NCBI GenBank assembly: GCA_963402885.1
Contig: OY727099.1
Span: forward strand, 24,261,001 to 24,325,000
Origin: Antedon bifida
Taxonomy: Eukaryota; Echinodermata; Crinoidea; Comatulida; Antedonidae
Length of the DNA stretch: 64,000 nucleotides
Direction: 5' to 3'
Each line of letters begins with the position of its first letter. Position 1 is the stretch's first letter. Below, in pieces: positions 33,672 through 44,202 of this stretch. The translations under genes and the position numbers were made by a program. The notes under the pieces are model-generated. The model was not told where the DNA came from. It saw only the letters and a program-made list of their open reading frames with translations, and did not search any database.

Positions 33672-35539
33672 AATATTTTGACTAAAACGCTGAGGAGGTA
33701 TTTATGTGTTTTAAATGTAGGCCTATTGTTGTAATCTACTTTTACACAATGTTGTAAACGATTTTTATAGAACAAAATCCACATTCTATTCTTGTTCTAT
33801 ATGAATAGATAAGGATAAGCCTATATAGTTGTTGAATAATTGTCCGCGATTTTTTTTTTTAAATTGTAAAATAAAAAAAGAGGGCTCCCAAATCTCCTTC
33901 CTCTAGAGGTCGTAGTTATTATATATTAAATTATTATAATAACCCCGTATTTGTCTTCACTTAGCACACTATAACCAAAATATTAGATTTGAAAAACAAA
34001 TGTTAAATTTCTTAGATACACCATTTTTTCCCCAATATTTGGATTTTTTTTTATATGAATCATTAAGATGTGTCTTTTAATTTAGCCAATCTATGTTTAG
34101 TTAGTCTTTTATTTGTTTTTTCTTTCTGTTAATTAGATTATTATTCATGTTATATGTTTTATAAATTCGTTCTTATTGTTTTATTTTTAGTCTATTTGCA
34201 TTTAGATATTGTTGTCCATATTAAATCTATGTGGGGTTACTGATCAATAACACTCAGTTCCTAATAAATGATGTCAACAACTACTAAAGTTGGCCTAGAC
34301 ACCAGGCCTAGGTTCAGAACGCTTCTGATCTTCAAATGCCTGCTATTTTTCGGTAGATTCACAATTCCCGTGCATAGAGTGTAATTACTATAGATAGTTA
34401 TCATTCATTTCTATATGAAAAAAAACTTCCTAATGAGAAATGTAAAGTATAATCAAGAGAGCCTAACTGCATAACAACTGGTCTGTTACTCTAGTGTAGA
34501 TACCTTTTAAACAAGTTCCATTTAGGAATAGTTATTTTGGAAATGTTCTAAATGTATCAAGAACTATATACAGTGCAATGTTTACAAGGATGTCTTAATG
34601 AAACGTTTCCCTGTTGTGTTTGGACTTATTTCGTAAAAGAAAATGCATTTTGTGTTTGAAAGAACCAAGCTATGACCTTTGAAATTTATATTTCTCGCTT
34701 TGCATAAATTCTCAAACTCTTCCTAGTCACTATTCTGTTACAACTTATTCTCGTTCACGTTGATCTCAACTGCTGCTCTTTCCTGTCATTTGTTCCTTAA
34801 TCAACAAACAAGTACAATAGCATTTGAAAAATGTTTAATGTGATTGTTCTCTTATAATAATAATAATAATAATCAATTAAAACAATAATAATTACATATG
34901 AAATATATTTTTGTTATCCATTATGATATAAGATGATATATTTGCATTACGGTGCGTTACCATTTTTAACGTATTCCTTCACACATTTGTGATATCTGAT
35001 AATATTTATTTATTTATTCTGGTAAGAAAAACATAAGTCTGAACTAGTCTAAACTTATTGTAATAAAAAATGCCTTAAAGCAAAAATATAAATAGAAATA
35101 TTTATATAAATGATACGAAATATATTAAATACATATTCACAAAATTACTAATTTGCAACGTGTAAATATTGATCAATACGTTCTTGCTTAAGGTTTAATA
35201 TTTAACTTATATTTATATAGAAATCTAATGACGTATACAATCGTAGTTTTATATAGAAACATCATGGAAAAACCATTTTGACGATCACGTGTACTGGCAT
35301 ATATTGATATTTTATTGTTGTTGGTTATTTCATGCCAAATAAGGATGTGTTATCGATGAACTTTATTCTGTTTTTCTTTCCTCGTTTCTGTACTATTTCA
35401 ATTCTTGCTAATCATCTGTTAATACTTCCTACCCTTCCCTTTTCTGGTTAATGTTCATCTCAGTTGACTTCTAATTATAATTTATTTTAATTTACTTCCT
35501 TAAACATATTTAAAATATTTTAAACTGCTATAATAATTT

Positions 35540-35635
35540 CACATAATCATACTCATTTTCACTGTCTGTTTTAACTGCCACTTCAGTTATATTGGTAACG
35601 TTTGATTCTTTCAGTGGTATACTTTCATGTACATG
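35540..35635 (-). pseudogene. Orphan class 2 tail fragment beside the gene H stop
   Basis: Minus-strand sequence here resembles class 2 tail coding DNA (SENEYDYV and a segment like KESNVTN), and ends 60 bases from the gene H stop codon, within a flank otherwise shared with gene G. It marks a recombination point between class 1 and class 2 tail DNA. Confidence 0.5.
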
Positions 35636-35698
35636 TCAAAGGTTGATTCGTAATGATAAATGTAAGGTTCTGGTAAAAGTAACAGTTACGGGAGATAT

Positions 35699-37342
35699 TT
35701 ACTTTTTAATCTGTACAGTTGCGTAATCAAGTCCGTAGTCCTGTGGTTCAGGGGCTGGGAACGATCCACCTCTTGTAAACTCTATATCTGCGTACGTTAA
35801 GCCTTCTACGTTTTTCTTAGTAGGGTCTTCGTGCGCAATCTCTTGCGTTCTTGCAGTTGGTTTGTGAGGCTTAGCATACAGATCATCAATACTTTCTTTA
35901 CTGCGGGAATTGATCGGTTTTGCATACATTGCATCAATACTTTCTCTGCTTTTTGTTTGTCTTGCATCACTCGTATTCGCTGAATCTATATTATCAAGGC
36001 TTGCGTTCCGTGGCGTGACATTGTGACCAGTTACTAACCTATCAGGTTCGGCGTACATAGTATCCAACTGATCATTTGAACTTGAAATCGTAGACTTATA
36101 ATGTACTGTAAAATCTGTTGTCAACTTTTCACTCCGAGGGTCATTTTGTACGCGCATTTTTTCAGAGCTGTTAATATTTTGGTCAATGTTGTCGTACATT
36201 GGTTCTTTCAATAGTACACCTACGGGTTTTTTCTTTTTTTCATAACTGTGCCTTTTATGTAAAAAGTAAATTATGATCGCTGTTGTGAAAATCAAAAGAA
36301 TTGTTGCCACTACGACAGTGACAATGATTATTGTTTGTGACTCATCGTCCGGGACACTGGTTACTGATAGTTGATCTTGCGTTGTGTGTAAACGTGTAGT
36401 TGTACTGGGCATACTCACGTGTATTGTATAGCTCGCTGTACTGCTGTTGCGACCACTACGACTAATAGTACAAGTAACTTTTTTGCCATTGGCATTGATA
36501 GATACATTCTTCACAGTAAGCAAATTACCTTTCGCAATTTTTTTTTTACCTGTGGGCGATCCTACTGGGTTGCCATTCCACGTCCATTCATACTTATAAT
36601 AATCGGGGTTACCTTTCCCCAAGCAGGTAAGATTAAAGCTATCACGAACCTGAAGTGAACCTGGTGGTGATTGTTCAATCTCTGCATCTATTATCAATAC
36701 TAGCGGAGTAGTCTCACAAGTTCCAATCAGATGAGATGCGGTGATGGCTTTACAAATAAATACAGTTCCATCGTCGCCAACTGTCAAAGCCCTTGATTCT
36801 AAAAAATGTTTATTCTGTTCTTCTGTTTTAATTAAATATTTGTCTTTATACCAATATAAATCAATATCATTTGCAGTATAAGAAAAAGGATAAGAACAGT
36901 TCATCTTTGTTCCTATCTCACCATTATCATATTCTGGATTGCACGTTATTTCTACTAACACTACAGAAGCCTCGTTAGAAACAATGTCTGTAACGTTGTG
37001 TCTGATATCACACCTATATATTCCTACATCATTAGAAGTAACATTGAAAATGGAAAGATGTGAAAATGTTGCATTATTTGTTAGATTGTATTTTGGATTT
37101 GACCTCTCAATATATTTACCAACATCACTATCCTGAGGGAATAATGCCCATCCAAAGTCATGGTTTTCATCCAATTTTGGTCTCCATGCACAGGATAGTC
37201 TTGCTGGTTTTCCATTTGCAATGAGAACCGATTTTGGATTTTCTGTGAAATTATATATTTGAGCAAAACTGTCGTAAAATATACTGTGAAATATAACCAG
37301 GCACTTGTAAAACGTCAATGTACAATGTTGATGACGAGCCAT
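35699..37342 (-). CDS. Gene H: three-Ig receptor with YAKP motifs and paired ITIMs
   Basis: The frame is open further upstream, but MARHQHCTLT (ATG at 37342) is the family leader start, giving 547 residues. The leader ends DSFAQ. Ig1 has Cys 51 and 111, with CAWRPKLDENHD and DVGIYRC; Ig2 has Cys 149 and 197; Ig3 has Cys 240 and 291, with GKGNPDYYKY. The stalk is short. The transmembrane helix lies at about 337-361. The class 1 tail has YDNI 383, YAEP 430, YAKP 473 and 489, LTYADI (Y517) and LDYATV (Y540). The YDEP site of gene G is changed to HYKS and the YDTP site is lost. Inhibitory receptor function is inferred from the two ITIMs. Confidence 0.88.
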   Translation of the reverse strand: MARHQHCTLTFYKCLVIFHSIFYDSFAQIYNFTENPKSVLIANGKPARLSCAWRPKLDENHDFGWALFPQDSDVGKYIERSNPKYNLTNNATFSHLSIFNVTSNDVGIYRCDIRHNVTDIVSNEASVVLVEITCNPEYDNGEIGTKMNCSYPFSYTANDIDLYWYKDKYLIKTEEQNKHFLESRALTVGDDGTVFICKAITASHLIGTCETTPLVLIIDAEIEQSPPGSLQVRDSFNLTCLGKGNPDYYKYEWTWNGNPVGSPTGKKKIAKGNLLTVKNVSINANGKKVTCTISRSGRNSSTASYTIHVSMPSTTTRLHTTQDQLSVTSVPDDESQTIIIVTVVVATILLIFTTAIIIYFLHKRHSYEKKKKPVGVLLKEPMYDNIDQNINSSEKMRVQNDPRSEKLTTDFTVHYKSTISSSNDQLDTMYAEPDRLVTGHNVTPRNASLDNIDSANTSDARQTKSRESIDAMYAKPINSRSKESIDDLYAKPHKPTARTQEIAHEDPTKKNVEGLTYADIEFTRGGSFPAPEPQDYGLDYATVQIKK

Positions 37343-37675
37343 TGTAAACTGTGTAGTGTCTTGCAACGGTTGAGTTCCGAATGTTATTTTAGATCGGTTT
37401 AAATTAATTTCCAAAATAGAGAAACAAAAAAAAACTTTATCATGTAAGACGTCGTAATTGTTGGTCGATGTTGATGATAGGCGTTGTTTATGATAGAAAT
37501 CGTACTCCGGTTTGAACACTCACTCGATCTGATTTCTGTTGTACTGTACTGAAACATCAAACCTGGTCACATGCTATATACAGAAATAACTACACATCCG
37601 CTCTAAATGTTATGTAAACATCTTATTCCATTATTGTATATGTAAAAAAGCTGAAACTACTGTGCTATAAATGTA

Positions 37676-37692
37676 TACCGCCCCCTTCAGTG
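37676..37692. promoter_or_regulatory. GC-rich promoter element of gene H
   Basis: TACCGCCCCCTTCAGTG, about 335 bases upstream of the ATG; a two-base variant of the element found at gene G. Confidence 0.35.
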
Positions 37693-37944
37693 AAGGTTGG
37701 ACTAAAACGTAAGCTGTTGTGATCTACTTGTACACAATGTTGTAAGGTATTTTTTTAGAAAAATATCCAATTACTATCGTCGCATTTTCGTTTATACTTT
37801 TTCACATTTTTATTTCGGTTCTATATGAATAGATCAGCAGAGGCCTAATTATTTAATACATGTCCACGACCATATTTTATTTTTATTTTTTTTTTTATTG
37901 AGGAAAGTTTTTAAATAAACATTTTAGAATTGTCAAATTGAAGG

Positions 37945-38086
37945 GCTTCAAACGCCCGTTTGCTTTCTCAAGAGGGCGTGCTTCAAACTCTCGTTTGCTT
38001 CCTCAAGAGGGCGTGCTTCAAACTCTGTATTTGCTTCCTCAAGAGGGCGTGCTTCAAACTCTGTATTTGCTTCCTCAAGAGGGCGT
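37945..38086 (+). repeat. Four tandem copies of a 35/36-bp unit with CCTCAAGAGGGCGT
   Basis: The units are 35, 35, 36 and 36 bases, each running from GCTTCAAAC to CTCAAGAGGGCGT. The last two are identical to each other. The first has CTTTCTCAAGAGGGCGT, the other three CTTCCTCAAGAGGGCGT, the same word seen once upstream of gene E. The array lies about 250 bases beyond the gene H promoter element. Confidence 0.85.
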
Positions 38087-39437
38087 GCGTATTATTTATT
38101 TATTAAGTATTGGTCTTCACTTATCAAAATAAAAACAATACAAACAAAACATAACATAATTTAAAAAATATAAATAATAAAGCGTATATAGGGTGAATTA
38201 ACTAAACACAATACTATACTGACATGATAATAGCAAGTTCCAATTCTAATATTCTTCACCGTAAAATGTGTGCAATGTTTTGGATTGCAAGTTTTTTCAG
38301 GACCAAACTAGTAGTGGCACCACAAAGTATATACCTGGTTCTATGTTTTGAAATGCTTTTTTTTACTATTGAAACAATTGGAAATGAATATGAGCAAAAG
38401 CAACAAAATAATCTATCTAAATGAGATCTCATGTTGCAAGCGAAGACTGTTATTTTGAGAGCCTAATTTAAGTTATGTAAATATAAAGCTGAAAACAAAA
38501 ATAAATAAACAATAACCATTATTGTTTAATTTTCAATGTTTTACCTTTCATTTTGAAAGTCGTTTTATATTCAAATGTAAATTCATACAAACAACAAACA
38601 GGTAAAACAACATTTGGAAAAAATCATTTTATTAAGTTAAATTTGTTTGCTCTCTTATAATAATTAATAATTACATAACCCAAAACCAATTACATATTAC
38701 ATGAACGTATAGAATGAAAGTAGAATATAATAGTCTTAAAGCAAAAATATAAAATAGAAATATGTATTATAGTACTTACACATTCAACAAAATTACTAAT
38801 TTGCAACCAATTTTCTTTTAGTTCTTAATGTTTAATATCTATATTATATTTATATAAAATCTAATAACGTATAAAATCGTGGTTTTAATATAGAAATTTC
38901 GAGGAAAAAACATTTTGACGATCACGTATACTTGCATATGTTGATATATTCTATTGTTGCTTATTTCATGACAAATTATGACGATGTTGCCGATGAACTT
39001 TATTCTGTTTTTTTTTATTCTTGCTAATCATTTGATAATACTTCCTACCCTTCCCTTTTCTGGTTAATGTTCATCTCAGAGTTGATTATTTCTAATATAA
39101 TATTTTTGTGATTTACTTCCTTAAACAACAAACAAGTATATATTTTTTAAACTGCTCTAATAATTTCGAAAATTTCAACGTAATATTTAGCATACTTATC
39201 TATTGCTCATATCATTGAAATATGGTCCTTACTCGACTCTTGCGATACTTTAGGAATAAGTTATACCCCTGTATGTGTTGGGTTTAGTAGTTTGCAAATT
39301 TTGAAAGATAACGATTTCATCTAATAAAAGCCTTAATACATCAAACATTTACAAAACAAGTCTCTATGATAAAATGTGTTTGTGCAGTTCCCATTGTTTG
39401 CTTGAAGAATATGTAGGTTGGTTCTGTTTTGCTTCTT

Positions 39438-41314
39438 TTATTTCTTAGCACACTTCACAGCTTTTGTGCGTACCGATGCATTTTCGTACACCTCGTTTGT
39501 ATCAGGTACTTCAACTGTACTCGCATGCACCAGGGTGACGTCATCCTCGCGATTACCTGAAATGGTTTTTCCATCTCTTCTTAATCTCGATGATGATTTA
39601 ACATTTTCGTACTTGGTCTTTGAGTTATCAGAAGTCGAGATACCTTTGAGACGATGTAATTTACTGTTTTCGTACTCAGCCTCTTTATCATTGGTTCTAG
39701 TATTTATGGAAATATAAGTTTGTGACATTGAAGCATCATTGTACTCGCCAGCTGTAGGCCTATTATTTTCTGTTTTTAGTGAATCTCTTCTGGGGTCGTC
39801 GTCAGCGTTGTCATCGACAACCTGAATGTATTCTGCAGAGCCGTTATTCTCTATGGCCCCTATATCTGGTGTCTTCACATAATCATACTCATATTCACTG
39901 TCTGTTTCAGATGTCATTCTATCGTTGTGAATGTCTACTAATGCCGAATCATGGCATTCATTGTTGTTGTTTACTGTAATGTCAGTGCTTTGATTGTCTG
40001 CTGATGCCACGCAATCATAATCAACGTTGTCTTGTAAATGGTCACGTGCTGCCAGTGTACGTTTATCACATGATATAGTGGTTAAATTGCCTTCTGCGTT
40101 TGACTCTTTTGAAATCCCAGTCAAAACTGTCACCAAGTTTTCATGAACGTCAGAATCTGTAGTCTTTTGTTCAATGTCATTCATTGATTTTAATTGCATG
40201 CTTATTCGTTTAATCTTTTTGCGCCTTAAATTAAGGCGCAAATTATATTTCCTGTCGTTGAAATCAGAAACGCTATTGAAACGGCTCCAATGACAATCTT
40301 TAGTTTTGTAGTTTCTGATAGTTGATAATATATACTTGACTTTTGTGTATGCGTACCTGGTGTCGTGTGTGAATGTGTCTTTGTAGAGGTCACATTTACG
40401 AAAACTGTATTAATTGTATAGGTCGTTGTACTGCTGTTGCGACCATCACGACTAATAGTACAAGTAACGTTTATGCCATTCACATTGTTTGTTGCACCCA
40501 AAACAGTAAGCACGTGGCCTATTGAAAATATATTTTTACATTTCGACGATCCTACTGGTCTGTCATTCCACGTCCATGCATACATATAATAATCAGGATT
40601 ACCTTTCCCTGTGCAGGTAAGATTAAAGCTATCACCAACCTGAAGTGTACCTGGTTGTGATTGTTCAATCTCTGCATCTATAGTCAATACTAGAGGAGTA
40701 GTCTCACAAGTTCCTATCTTTTGATTTGCGAGTCTGGCTTTACACGTAAATACAGCTCCATCGTCTTCAGCAGTCAAAGCCATTGATTCTAAAACGTGTT
40801 TGTCTTGTGTGTCTGATATTACTATATTTCCGTCTTTATACAATCGTAAATCAATATCATTTGAAGGATAAGAAGAAGTATAAGAACATGTCATCTTTGT
40901 TCCTATTTCACCTTTATCATATTCTGGACTGCACGTTATTTCTTCTAGATCTACAGAAACCTGTTTAGAAATACTGTATTGATCACCTTCGAAGATAGTA
41001 CACCTGTAACCTCCTATATCATTAGAATCAACATTGAAAATATAAAGATATGAAGATGTTGCGTTGTTTATTAAATTGTATTTTGAATTTGACGTTATAA
41101 TCGATTTATAATCACCATCTGGAGGAAATAATGACCAGTAAAAGGTATGCAGTTCATCCAGTTCTGGTGTCCATGCACATGATAACCTTGCTGTGTTTCC
41201 TTTTGCAACAAGAACCGGTTGTGGATCTTTTGTGAATTCATATATTTGTGCAAAACAGTCGTAAAATATACTACACAATATAATCAGGCACAGCAAGCAA
41301 TGATGATGAGCCAT
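39438..41314 (-). pseudogene. Gene I: receptor with a frameshift after the membrane helix, class 2 tail
   Basis: The ATG at 41314 (MAHHHCLLCL) opens leader, three Ig domains, stalk and a weak hydrophobic segment (KIVIGAVSIAFLISTTGNIICALI), then a stop. Ig2 again lacks the core Trp (DLRLYKDG). The tail continues in a different frame from the same point, without an ATG, with VDYDCV, YEYDYV, YIQV, YISI, YENS, YENV and VYENASVRTKAVKCAKK. The break is at 40221-40239, a perfect 9-base inverted repeat (GCGCCTTAA/TTAAGGCGC about one base) where siblings encode HKRRKK. If translated, the protein would be membrane-anchored with almost no tail. The tail frame is otherwise clean, so the lesion is recent or an assembly error. 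Confidence 0.78.
40221..40239. repeat. Perfect short palindrome at the gene I frameshift
   Basis: GCGCCTTAA, one central A, TTAAGGCGC. Siblings have CGCCTTTTATGTAAAATG here and no inverted repeat. A templated insertion during repair would make both the palindrome and the frameshift. Confidence 0.7.
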
Positions 41315-41683
41315 TATAAACACTGCGACTTGGTAGTTTCTAGTTGAGCTTCCAATATTACTTTAGTCCAGTTTAAATCAATTTCCAAAATAGAGATTTA
41401 TGATGAAACAAAAACGTACACAAATAGACGTAGGTAAATTCTGATGATTAAACAATAATAATGTTTATAATGTAAGCCTTATTGTTAGTCAATACTCGCG
41501 TTGTTATGAAATCGTACTCAGTTTAAGCACTCACTCGATCTGATTCCTGTACTGTATCTAGTCACTGTATTGATACATCAAGCCTGGTCACATGCTATAT
41601 ACAGAAATAACTGCGCATCCGCTCTAAAGTTGTGTAAACATATCTTATTCCATTATTGTACATGAGGTAAAACTCCTGGTGTA

Positions 41684-41700
41684 TACCGCCCCCTAGAGTG
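41684..41700. promoter_or_regulatory. GC-rich promoter element of gene I
   Basis: TACCGCCCCCTAGAGTG, 370 bases upstream of the ATG, identical to the elements of genes G, K and L. Confidence 0.45.
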
Positions 41701-42439
41701 AATATTTTGACTAAAACGCTGAGGAGGTATTTCTGTGTTTTAATTTATTGTTGAGATCTACTTTTACTTGTAAGCGATTTTTTTATGAAAAAATCCAAAT
41801 GCTATTGTCGCATGTTCGTTTATACTTTTTCACATTTGTATTTCTTGTTCTATAGAAGCCTATTATAGTTATTGAATAAATGTCCGCGATTTAAGGAAAA
41901 TTTTTAAATAAACATTGTATAATTTAAATAGAGGGCTCCCAACCCTCCTTTGTTTCATCTAGAGGTCGTAATTATTATATATAATAATGACCACTACTTG
42001 AATTGAAATGAAGGGGTCTTCACTTAGCACACTATAACTAAAATATTATATTTGAAAAATACATTTTAATTTTCTTACATATATATGATTTTTCCCGACG
42101 TATAGTCGAGGATTTAGAGCACATCATAGACAATTTTGACGATCACGTTAGAATGCTTATATGACTTTTTTTCCTGTATGATTTCAATTCTTGCTAATTA
42201 TTTTCTAATACTTTCTACCCTTCCATTTTCTGGTTAATATTCATCTTTCTAATTTATTTCAATTAACTTTCTTGAACACCCAACCAATTAATTACTGTAC
42301 ATATACATATACAATAGATCATACCTGGAAAACTGAAATGGCAGATATTAATTTTGTTTAATAGGTATTTAATGTAATGTATTGTTTGGTGCAGTTTTCA
42401 TTGTTGTTTTTGATCTTACGTTTGGTTCTGTTTTGCTTC

Positions 42440-42851
42440 TTCTATTTCCTTGTAGACTTCAGTGGTTTTGTGCGTACAGATGCGTTTTCGAATACGTCGA
42501 AGTCCAGTAATTTACTGTTTTCGTACTCAGCCTTTTTATCATTTTCTCTACTATTTATTGAAATATAGTTTTGTGGTATTGAAGCATTATTGTACTCAAC
42601 CATAGTAGGCCTATTAGTTTCTGTTTTAGTAGGGCAATCAAGGAATCAGCATCAGTGTTGTCATCAACAATCTCAATGTATTCTGCACAGCCTTCTTTTT
42701 CTGTGGCGCCTATGCCTGATGTTTCCACATAATCATACTTATTTTCACTGTCTGTTTCAGTGGTCATTTCATCGTTTTGATTGTCATACACAGTCATATT
42801 CATTTTTTTTGTTACAACTTTCTTTCTTATTCTCGTTAACGTTGATCTCAA
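42440..42851 (-). pseudogene. Orphan class 2 tail, truncated and frameshifted
   Basis: On the minus strand an open frame encodes SENKYDYVETSGIG, ATEKEGCAEYIEIV and DDNTDADS, then the frame shifts to pieces of the AEYENSK and YENASV region near 42480-42540. There are no Ig domains or leader. It lies about 1.35 kb downstream of gene J, within the duplicated block. A pyrimidine-rich stretch ending in AG precedes it, so an alternative 3' exon cannot be ruled out, but the broken frame argues for a relic. Confidence 0.6.
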
Positions 42852-44202
42852 CTGGTGCTCTTTTCATTCATTTGTTCCTTAATCAACAAACAAGTACAAT
42901 AACATTTGGGAAAAAATTAACTTTAAATTAAGTTTAATTTGTCTGCTCTCTTATAATAATCAATTACAGAAACAATTAATTACATATTCAATTACATATA
43001 TATTTACATGAGCGTACTGTAAGTAGTACACTCAAGCTGAGAGAATAAAATAATATTTTTAATGTATTTCTTCACACATTTGTGATATCTGATACTATTT
43101 ATTTATTCTCTGTAAAAAAAAACCATAAGTCTGAACTAGTCTAAAATTATTGTAGTAAAATTTTTTTTTCAAATTTGATTTATTTCCTGTATTGTATGTC
43201 ATAAAACAATAAATTACATAATTTACTCGGTTACATTAAAAATTAATACAAGTAATAATAAAGTAACCTTTAAAAGTTACAAAACACATGCCTATTAATA
43301 TACAAAAATGTCAAAACAGATTTCATTTAAACAAAAAAATAAAGATGCAAAATAAAAGTCTATTAGTTATTTTTAAAAACAATGTACTATTCAATTTCTC
43401 TATACCTCTCAATTCAATTGATGCTAGGTTTTTCTCTGTTAACTTTGCAGTTATAAATATACAGTAAAAAATTATAACCTTAAAGCAAAACTATAAAATA
43501 GAAATATTTATATTAATGACACCAAATATATTAAATACATATTTACAAAATTACTAATTTGCAACGTGTAAATATCGATCAATATGTAAGTTCTTGCTTA
43601 AAGTTTAATATTTAAATTATCATATTTATATAGAAATCTAATGACGTATAAAATCGTAGTTTTATATAGAAACATGGAAAAACCGTGTTGGCGATCACGT
43701 GTACTTGCACATGTAGATATTTTATTGTTGCTTATTTCATGCCAAATAAGGATATGTTATTGATGAACTTTATTCTGTGTTTCTTTCCTCGTTTCTGTAC
43801 GGTTTTAATTCTTGTTAATCATCTGTTAATACTTCCTACCCTTCCCTTTTCTGGTTAATGTTCATCTCAGAGTTGATTATTTCTAATATAATATTTTTTT
43901 ATTTACTTCCTTAAACAAAATTACAATATTTTTTAACTCGTGCAATAATAATTCAAGATATCAACGTATATATTTAACCTACTTTTCTATTTCTCTTCAC
44001 ATACTAGTTTTACAATACTTTAAGAATAAGTCGCATCCCTGTACGTGTTTGGGACAGTAGTAACACATAACAATTTCACATAATAAGAACCTTAATATAT
44101 TAAACATTCATAAACAAGTCTCTATGATAATATGCGTTAGTGCACTTTTCATTGTTTGTTTTTTTATGAATATTCTGTACGGTTGGTTATGTTTTTCTTC
44201 TT

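Larger units (their letters stand above)
33289..35698. other. Spacer between genes G and H
   Basis: 33289-33700 is the gene G promoter region, closely alike those of I, K and L. 34725-34830 is a remnant of the flank of the orphan tails at 42.85 and 53.53 kb (CTCGTTCACGTTGATCTCAAC). 35000-35500 duplicates parts of 43.4-43.9 and 54.1-54.6 kb. 35540-35635 is an orphan tail fragment. Nothing else is recognisable. Confidence 0.5.
37343..39437. other. Spacer between genes H and I
   Basis: 37343-37700 is the gene H promoter region. 37945-38086 is a tandem repeat. 38700-39350 is the 3' flank of gene I, with segments shared with 43.5-44.1 kb and 54.2-54.8 kb. The rest is AT-rich with no recognisable gene. 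Confidence 0.5.
41315..44202. other. Spacer between genes I and J
   Basis: 41315-41700 is the gene I promoter region. 42440-42851 is an orphan tail fragment. 42380-44150 is one copy of a block whose partner is 53010-54850. 43160-43440 resembles retroelement 3' sequence and is present in both copies. No intact gene is present. Confidence 0.55.
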
